Virus record (IMG/VR): IMGVR_UViG_3300042319_001788
Span: 1 to 26,085 of that record
From: a virus
Reading direction: 5' to 3' (one strand)
Length of the DNA: 26,085 nucleotides
The notes beneath the pieces were generated by a model. It saw only the letters and a list, made by a program, of their open reading frames with translations. It was not told where the DNA came from and searched no databases. Positions 22,793 to 26,085 of this stretch are shown in pieces. Both the position numbers and the translations under genes were made by a program. The first letter of the stretch is position 1, and the number at the start of each line of letters is the position of its first letter.

Positions 22793-22961
22793 CCTCCTCC
22801 CACAAATCACGAACAGCGGCACAGTACACGCTTAAATACTCGGCGACCTCGTATCGGATGTCGAGCGCGCCGGCTCTGATTGACTCGCGGATTACGTCAA
22901 CGGTCCGTCCGTGGAGCGCGTTGATTTGATCAAAAAATTTAACACGGTCGTGCGATGTCAT
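22776..22961 (-). CDS. Small helical protein, first gene of the leftward operon
   Basis: 61 residues from ATG 22959-22961, with GGGAGG and a nine-base spacer upstream. The open frame continues to 23189, but the predicted leftward promoter lies at 23167-23196, so ATG 23187 is not transcribed and the extra sequence looks non-coding. The protein is helix-prone and charged (DRVKFFDQINALHGRTVDVI, then RYEVAEYLSVYCAAVRDLWE), with an acidic end EEDDLDN. No family is recognised. As the first product of the early leftward transcript it would be made early in infection. Confidence 0.5.
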   Translation of the reverse strand: MTSHDRVKFFDQINALHGRTVDVIRESIRAGALDIRYEVAEYLSVYCAAVRDLWEEDDLDN

Positions 22962-23166
22962 TTGCCGCTGCCTCCCTGTAAAAAAAATTTTGTGCTGTGC
23001 AATTTTGTTGCTTGTTGCTGGTCGCGCTTGCTTTTTCCGCAGATTTGCCAGATCGGTGGCCCGTAGGGTTTCGCTCACGCCGCACCGTCGCGCTGTCCCC
23101 GCGCTCGCTCGCCTATTGGCCACACTCCTGCGGGGAGCCGATGCAATACTGTACATCGACAACAAC

Positions 23167-23196
23167 ACTATAACGGATTGTGCTGCCATTTGTCAA
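23167..23196 (-). promoter_or_regulatory. Leftward early promoter
   Basis: On the minus strand TTGACA (23191-23196) and TATAGT (23167-23172) are separated by 18 bases. This matches the sigma-70 consensus closely. Transcription would start near 23160 and read the SSB-like/Gp157 operon after a ~200-base leader. Confidence 0.75.
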
Positions 23197-23229
23197 CAAT
23201 TTTTTATTATGTTTTTCAAGGTTGACAAA
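23189..23229. promoter_or_regulatory. Symmetric operator candidate spanning both -35 boxes
   Basis: TTTGTCAAC (23189-23197) and GTTGACAAA (23221-23229) are exact inverted copies, each containing a -35 box. A third related element, GTCAAC, lies downstream of the rightward -10 at about 23254-23259. Spacing of the two arms would let one regulator affect both promoters. The adjacent Cro-like protein is the obvious candidate. Confidence 0.5.
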
Positions 23230-23250
23230 ATCGCAGCGCGAGCGTAAAAT
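23222..23250 (+). promoter_or_regulatory. Rightward early promoter
   Basis: TTGACA (23222-23227) and TAAAAT (23245-23250) with a 17-base spacer, a near-consensus sigma-70 promoter. It would drive the Cro-like gene at 23282 with a short leader. Confidence 0.8.
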
Positions 23251-23281
23251 ACGGTCAACACAATAACCTGAGCAAAAAAAA

Positions 23282-23575
23282 ATGGTGCCTATCATAAAAT
23301 TAGATAAAAATTGTCCCGAGATCGACCTGATCATCCACGAGCATTTTTACGGCAAAACCCGCCTGCTACAGGAGGCGCTCGGCGTCACTCGCGCCTGCAT
23401 CTCAATCTGGCGTAGGCGCGGCATCCCGGCGATGAGGCGGTACCACATTGACGCTGTGATCCGGGAGCGTTCCGAGGGACCGAAGGGCGAGAGCGATGGC
23501 AAGAGCGAGGGCGATGGCCAAAGCAAAAAAAAACCGCTCCCCTCTGTTGAGGACATAATCGGAATTTATTTATAA
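23282..23575 (+). CDS. Cro/YdaS-like helix-turn-helix regulator
   Basis: 97 residues. Residues ~24-45 form a helix-turn-helix (GKTRLLQEALGVTRACISIW) followed by RRRGIPAMRRYHIDAVI, the pattern of Cro-type regulators in which IP-xRxxxI follows the recognition helix. The C-terminal third (GPKGESDGKSEGDGQSKKK) is hydrophilic and probably flexible, and the end (VEDIIGIYL) may be a short strand. The gene sits directly behind a strong promoter and beside a divergent one, as lambda cro does. No CI-type repressor gene is seen on the other side, which is unusual. Ribosome site is weak (GAGC, then an A-run). Confidence 0.78.
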   Translation: MVPIIKLDKNCPEIDLIIHEHFYGKTRLLQEALGVTRACISIWRRRGIPAMRRYHIDAVIRERSEGPKGESDGKSEGDGQSKKKPLPSVEDIIGIYL

Positions 23576-23588
23576 ATCGACACACGCG

Positions 23589-23660
23589 CTGCGGCATACC
23601 GTGGGATTGTCAGTCCGCTGGGAGTCGGTAGTACCCTGCCGCAGGCGTGGAGCGGCAGGG
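23589..23660 (+). promoter_or_regulatory. Alternative RNA stems (possible attenuator-like switch)
   Basis: CTGCGGCA (23589-23596) can pair with TGCCGCAG (23637-23644). Inside it TACCG (23597-23601) pairs with CGGTA (23626-23630), and GGATT (23604-23608) with AGTCC (23612-23616). The same 23637-23642 bases can instead pair within CCCTGCCGC (23634-23642) and GCGGCAGGG (23652-23660), a perfect 9-bp hairpin. The two folds exclude each other. No T-run follows the second hairpin. Confidence 0.55.
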
Positions 23661-23661
23661 C

Positions 23662-23690
23662 TTGACAATGTTGTAAAAATATGGTTTAAT
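23662..23690 (+). promoter_or_regulatory. Second strong rightward promoter
   Basis: TTGACA (23662-23667) and TTTAAT (23685-23690), spacer 17. It begins one base after a 9-bp hairpin and its transcript would start near 23697, just before the structured RNA. Confidence 0.8.
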
Positions 23691-23696
23691 TTTTTA

Positions 23697-23799
23697 GTTG
23701 ATTGCACAGTCATCAAACGATTTTTAGGCGAGAGTTCAGGGGCTTAGGCCCTGCCCGGCGTTGTGCACCGGGCCTCTCACCTAAAGGTCGTTTTTTTTT
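23697..23799 (+). ncRNA. Candidate small structured RNA with intrinsic terminator
   Basis: The proposed transcript starts ~7 bases after a near-consensus promoter and ends in T9 (23791-23799). Its closing stem is AAACGA (23715-23720), TT, TTTAGG (23723-23728), C, GAGAG (23730-23734), paired with CTCTC (23774-23778), A, CCTAAA (23780-23785), GG, TCGTTT (23788-23793). This gives 17 Watson-Crick pairs, two U-G pairs and one C-A mismatch. The top is a three-way junction with hairpins CAGGG/CCCTG (23737-23741 with 23749-23753) and CCCGG/CCGGG (23754-23758 with 23768-23772). It resembles a terminated sRNA or a regulated leader; no known RNA family is recognised. Confidence 0.65.
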
Positions 23800-24002
23800 G
23801 TCTCAAAATCCCTCAGCAACAAATCAGCACGAGGGAACCATGCGCGGGCGTGGGCTGGGCGCGAGCAATCGCGGGGCTGCAAAGCCGGGGCCCGCAGGGG
23901 CGCTGTCCGACGTCGACTCAGGGTCAGGTGCCTGCTCTCTCTCCCTTGGGGGGTAGGGGGGGCATGGGAACACGAACCGCGCAATCTAGGGTCAGGCAGT
24001 TA

Positions 24003-24048
24003 GGACAAACAAACAAACAAGCAAACAGGACAAACAAACAATCAAACA
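24003..24048 (+). repeat. CAAA-rich tandem repeat leader
   Basis: GGACAAACAAACAA occurs at 24003-24016 and again at 24028-24041, with more ACAAAC-type units between and after. The tract lacks G-C pairing potential and ends about 12 bases before ATG 24061. It could be an unstructured translation leader, or iterons of a replication origin, since replication genes follow. Confidence 0.6.
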
Positions 24049-24060
24049 TGAGGCAAGACT

Positions 24061-24339
24061 ATGAGCAAAAAAACATTGATAGGAGATTGGACGCCAGATG
24101 CCAAACTATTGGCGTGGTGCCACGCGCACGGGTACGACGCGGATGCACATTACGATTTTTTTAGGGATTATTGTTTGGCTAATGGTGCGAAATATGCGAG
24201 TTTTGACGCGGCATTCCGCAATTGCTGCCGCGCTGATTGGGGCGGAGTCCGAAAAAATCAAACGCTCGGCCAAAATCAGCAAACAAAACAGGATCGGCGA
24301 GCCAGTACAATCGCAGGTCTGGTCGGTGGCGAGATATGA
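24061..24339 (+). CDS. Small replication-type protein
   Basis: 92 residues from ATG 24061 with GAGG at about 24049-24052. The main block WTPDAKLLAWCHAHGYDADA then FFRDYCLANGAKYASFDAAF-RNCCRADW (around residues 10-60) has the F-DY-x(n)-FDAAFRNWxR pattern found at the C-terminus of phage replication initiators of the O/DnaT type. Here it stands alone without an initiator domain. The C-terminal 30 residues are polar (NQTLGQNQQTKQDRR). It precedes and overlaps (ATGA) a P-like gene, as O precedes P in lambda, so a role in primosome assembly is inferred. An origin may lie in the repeat-rich region just upstream. Confidence 0.6.
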   Translation: MSKKTLIGDWTPDAKLLAWCHAHGYDADAHYDFFRDYCLANGAKYASFDAAFRNCCRADWGGVRKNQTLGQNQQTKQDRRASTIAGLVGGEI

Positions 24340-24863
24340 GCGTCAACACCAGACTAGACGCGGCGACCGCGACCAAAACCGTTGAGCGCTTATTTGCTCG
24401 CATGGCCGCGCTGTACGGCTCTAAATTTGCCGATCAATGGGCGGGCATCAACCCCGTTGATGTCAAAAAATGCTGGTCGGAGGAAATCGCTGCCTATCCG
24501 ATGCGGCAAATCGCCGCTGCCGTCAACGCGCTCACGACCAAAAATTGGCCGCCGACCCTCCCAGAATTTTTGGAACTAATCGAAGATCAGCGCCCTGCGC
24601 TTAATACGGCGGCCTACAAGCCATCAAAATCCGTTGACGCGGTAGACACTCAAGCTCCTGACGTTTTGGCCGCCAAGGCGCGTTGTATGGCGTCTATGGC
24701 GCGTGGTTTCACCGCCCCAACGCCCGCTTGGGCGTATAGAGCAAAACGCCGCTGGCTTGATGGTGAGGTCAGGCACTCGCCAGACGTGACGGCCATGATC
24801 AATCGCGTCATTGAGCGAGACCGAGGTATGCACGACCCATTTTTACAAATTGAGCGGAGCTAA
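24336..24863 (+). CDS. Replication protein P-like, helicase-loader candidate
   Basis: 175 residues from ATG 24336, which overlaps the upstream stop; an in-frame extension to 24237 lies inside the previous gene. Features are VERLFARMAALYGSKFADQW, then SEEIAAYPMRQIAAAVNALT, and the characteristic WPPTLPEFLELIEDQ. The C-terminal part is helical with AKARCMASMARGF and RYRAKRRWLD-type basic segments. These fit phage replication protein P, which delivers host DnaB helicase to the origin. Weak similarity limits certainty. Neighbours (a small replication-type protein and a nuclease) fit an early replication operon. Confidence 0.68.
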   Translation: MSVNTRLDAATATKTVERLFARMAALYGSKFADQWAGINPVDVKKCWSEEIAAYPMRQIAAAVNALTTKNWPPTLPEFLELIEDQRPALNTAAYKPSKSVDAVDTQAPDVLAAKARCMASMARGFTAPTPAWAYRAKRRWLDGEVRHSPDVTAMINRVIERDRGMHDPFLQIERS

Positions 24864-24867
24864 AAAA

Positions 24868-25053
24868 ATGAAAATTGTGTTGGAAATTGACAACGATTGC
24901 ATCCCTACAATTAACGGGCGCGACGTCGGCCCAATTATTTTTGAGGCAATCCGGAGCAACCCGAGGTGGTGGTTTGACTCTGCCGATGTTGTGCAGATCG
25001 AGGGTACGTTTGGCCGGTACACGGAGGATCGGTACGAGTTGGGGCTGCGATGA
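24868..25053 (+). CDS. Small hypothetical protein
   Basis: 61 residues from ATG 24868, five bases after the upstream stop. The start MKIVLEIDNDCIPTINGRDV and the WWFDSADVVQIEGTFGRY segment suggest a compact alpha/beta fold. No family is recognised and no catalytic motif is seen. The stop overlaps the next start as ATGA. Upstream, GGAGC lies about nine bases away. It is accepted as real because of this spacing and coupling inside the operon. Confidence 0.5.
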   Translation: MKIVLEIDNDCIPTINGRDVGPIIFEAIRSNPRWWFDSADVVQIEGTFGRYTEDRYELGLR

Positions 25054-25283
25054 AAGCGGCGATTAAAAAACTGGTCGAGCAGGGCATTACCGACTCCGCC
25101 GTCATCGCCTGCACTCTCCAAATTAAACGCACACGAGTAGAGACCGCGCTCGCGTGGATTGCGCGGGACGCCAATCGCACAAAACAAAACGCGACAAAAA
25201 AATCAACGCGATCGCAGAGGCAAATTTGTTGGTCGACCATGCCGCTGGTAGTCCGAGAGGAGCGCGGCCATGCCGTCGATTAA
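25050..25283 (+). CDS. Small basic protein, possible helix-turn-helix
   Basis: 77 residues, coupled to the previous gene (ATGA overlap). Residues ~1-40 (IKKLVEQGITDSAVIACTLQ then KRTRVETALAWIA) have the helix-turn-helix look of an ITDSAVIA-x(n)-RVETALAW DNA-binding unit. The remainder is strongly basic (RTKQNATKKSTRSQRQ) with a short end. It overlaps the VRR-NUC gene by 14 bases in another frame. DNA binding is inferred; the partner is unknown. Confidence 0.5.
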   Translation: MKAAIKKLVEQGITDSAVIACTLQIKRTRVETALAWIARDANRTKQNATKKSTRSQRQICWSTMPLVVREERGHAVD

Positions 25284-25650
25284 ACGCAACCTCACTCCGC
25301 TGGAGACACATGAGCAGATCGCGTTTGTGCAGTGGTGCCTAATGGCAGGCGCACCCTACAACACGATTTTTGCCATACCCAACGGCGGCAAACGACATAT
25401 CACCACAGCGGCGCGACTCAGGCGCGAGGGGGTGCGCCCTGGCGTCCCCGATTTGTTTTTGCCGTTTGCCGCCGGCGGAGCGCATGGGTTATTTGTTGAG
25501 CTAAAACGCATCAAGGGCGGCGTGGCAACAAAGCATCAAAAATCGTGGGAGGACGTGTTGCAAAAAAACGGTTATGCACACGTCTACGCCATGGGGTGCG
25601 AAGACGCTATTAAAAAAATAAAATTGTACGTCAACGGCGGAGCAAAATGA
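25270..25650 (+). CDS. VRR-NUC domain nuclease
   Basis: 126 residues from ATG 25270. The VRR-NUC fold is evident: Glu15 in THEQIAFVQWC, NGGKR (residues 38-42), the GVPDLFLP metal-binding strand (Asp61), and FVELKRIKGG (Glu77, Lys79) followed by Gln90 in KHQKSWEDVLQKNGY. This order of E, D, E-x-K and Q is typical of the family. Small single-domain VRR-NUC proteins are frequent in phage replication operons and may resolve branched DNA, like junction resolvases. The stop overlaps the methylase start. Confidence 0.88.
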   Translation: MPSIKRNLTPLETHEQIAFVQWCLMAGAPYNTIFAIPNGGKRHITTAARLRREGVRPGVPDLFLPFAAGGAHGLFVELKRIKGGVATKHQKSWEDVLQKNGYAHVYAMGCEDAIKKIKLYVNGGAK

Positions 25651-26085
25651 CCAAAAAACTCCAAGCCCCGTTTCCATATTTCGGCGGGAAATCCAACGCG
25701 TGTGGCGTGGTTTGGCAGGCGTTGGGAGCAGTACAAAACTACGTTGAGCCGTTTGCGGGCAGCGCCGCCATGTTGCTCGGAGCCCCTGAGGGCAAACGGA
25801 TTGAGACGATCAACGATGCGGATGGATTTGTGGCCAATTTTTGGAGGGCGATCCATGCTGACCCTGAGGCGGTGGCGCATCATGCGGACTGGCCGTGCAA
25901 TGAGGTCGATTTGAGAGCCAGAAACTGGTGGTTAACCAAGCAACAAGACGAGCTCAAGGAAAAGCTGGGCGAACCGCATTTTTACGACGCCAAAATCGCT
26001 GGCTGGTGGGTTTGGGGAGTATGCAACTCAATCGGTGACAACTGGATCAGCGGCAAAGGGCCGTGGACGCACAACGGCAAAAAGT
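25647..26085 (+). CDS. DNA adenine methyltransferase, D12 class (3' end outside window)
   Basis: At least 146 codons, cut by the window end. The N-terminus has PFPYFGGKS (residues 8-16) and VEPFAGSAAMLL (33-44), the AdoMet-binding part of D12-class N6-adenine methyltransferases (Dam type), followed by INDADGFVANFWRAI. The catalytic D/N-PPY motif would come after the visible part. Phage forms may protect DNA from host restriction enzymes or replace host Dam. The ATG overlaps the nuclease stop (ATGA). Recognition site cannot be told from the visible part. Confidence 0.9.
   Translation, partial: MTKKLQAPFPYFGGKSNACGVVWQALGAVQNYVEPFAGSAAMLLGAPEGKRIETINDADGFVANFWRAIHADPEAVAHHADWPCNEVDLRARNWWLTKQQDELKEKLGEPHFYDAKIAGWWVWGVCNSIGDNWISGKGPWTHNGKK

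Larger units (their letters stand above)
22962..23281. other. Control region between divergent early operons
   Basis: No gene is supported in these 320 bases. The right half holds the divergent promoters. The left ~200 bases would be the untranslated leader of the leftward transcript. Within it GTGGCC (23056-23061) can pair with GGCCAC (23118-23123), and TCCCCGC (23096-23102) with GCGGGGA (23130-23136). The two helices interlock, as in a pseudoknot, or are alternatives. Confidence 0.6.
23576..24060 (+). other. Long structured non-coding region with second promoter
   Basis: No convincing gene lies in these 485 bases. In order it holds a set of alternative stems (23589-23660), a promoter (23662-23690), a candidate small RNA ending in T9 (23697-23799), a GC-rich stretch (23830-23970) with G-runs and two AGGGTCAGG copies (23920-23928, 23988-23996), and a CAAA-rich leader (24003-24048) before the next gene. 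A 38-codon ORF at 23840-23956 has GAGGG four bases upstream and could be a leader peptide, but its composition is not persuasive. Confidence 0.6.

Noticed and set aside
22962-23189. N-terminal extension of the first leftward gene
   Set aside because: The ATG at 23187-23189 lies upstream of the predicted -10 box. Only ATG 22961 has a good ribosome site, although a near-leaderless start at 23156 cannot be excluded.
23575-23665. tRNA gene in the structured region after the Cro-like gene
   Set aside because: The stems do not give a cloverleaf and there is no T-arm consensus.
23702-23956. 84-codon forward ORF over the structured RNA
   Set aside because: Its first half is the hairpin region and the composition is not protein-like. 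Only the inner ATG at 23840 has a ribosome site, noted as a weak leader peptide.
24003-24048. CRISPR array
   Set aside because: Units are too short and there are no spacers; it is a simple C/A-rich tandem repeat.
23763-24164. 133-codon forward ORF in the control region
   Set aside because: It begins inside the candidate RNA terminator, crosses the CAAA repeat, has no ribosome site and overlaps the better supported gene at 24061 in another frame.

Overview
The window is a contiguous piece of a tailed double-stranded DNA bacteriophage or prophage with siphovirus-type architecture. The evidence is an HK97-type head module, a lambda-like tail assembly chaperone pair with a frameshift site, a long tape measure protein, and a tail tip whose gene order (DUF2460, DUF2163, NlpC/P60, large tail-tip protein) matches the gene transfer agent (GTA) of Rhodobacter. 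GC content is moderately high, with ATGA, GTGA and TAATG stop/start overlaps and Shine-Dalgarno sites throughout, so the host is probably a Gram-negative proteobacterium. The Rz/Rz1 spanin pair requires an outer membrane and supports this. No host gene, tRNA, integrase, attachment site or CRISPR array is visible.

Layout. At 1-7997 lies the end of the large terminase subunit, then portal, prohead protease, major capsid, small virion proteins, head-tail connector genes and a probable head-spike base/fibre pair. At 7461-18729 lies the tail module: gp10-like and DUF3168 completion proteins, tail tube, G and -1 frameshifted G-T chaperone, tape measure, distal tail, hub, peptidase, a 1359-residue tail-tip protein and a fibre-like protein. 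At 18767-21023 lies a lysis region: several small membrane proteins, a DUF5675 protein and overlapping Rz/Rz1. Everything from 1 to 21023 reads rightward.

At 21024-22961 a leftward early operon encodes a Gp157-like protein, a protein with an SSB-like acidic tail and four small proteins. It meets the late operon tail to tail with no spacer. A control region (22962-24060) holds divergent promoters, a Cro-like regulator gene, a second strong rightward promoter and two strongly structured non-coding segments. Rightward replication genes follow from 24061: a small replication-type protein, a P-like helicase-loader candidate, two small ORFs, a VRR-NUC nuclease and the start of a D12-class DNA adenine methyltransferase that runs off the window.

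The most unusual parts are these. (1) A roughly 100-nt candidate non-coding RNA at 23697-23799 has its own promoter, a long stem capped by two GC-rich hairpins, and a T9 end. (2) Just upstream, at 23589-23660, sits a set of mutually exclusive stems. (3) A carbohydrate-binding-like module of about 180 residues interrupts the head-fibre gene. (4) Three different strong hairpins surround the capsid and adjacent virion gene. (5) A canonical A-AAA-AAC slippery site makes a 189-residue tail chaperone that a simple ORF scan would miss. All functional calls are by reading motifs and gene order; no database search was run.
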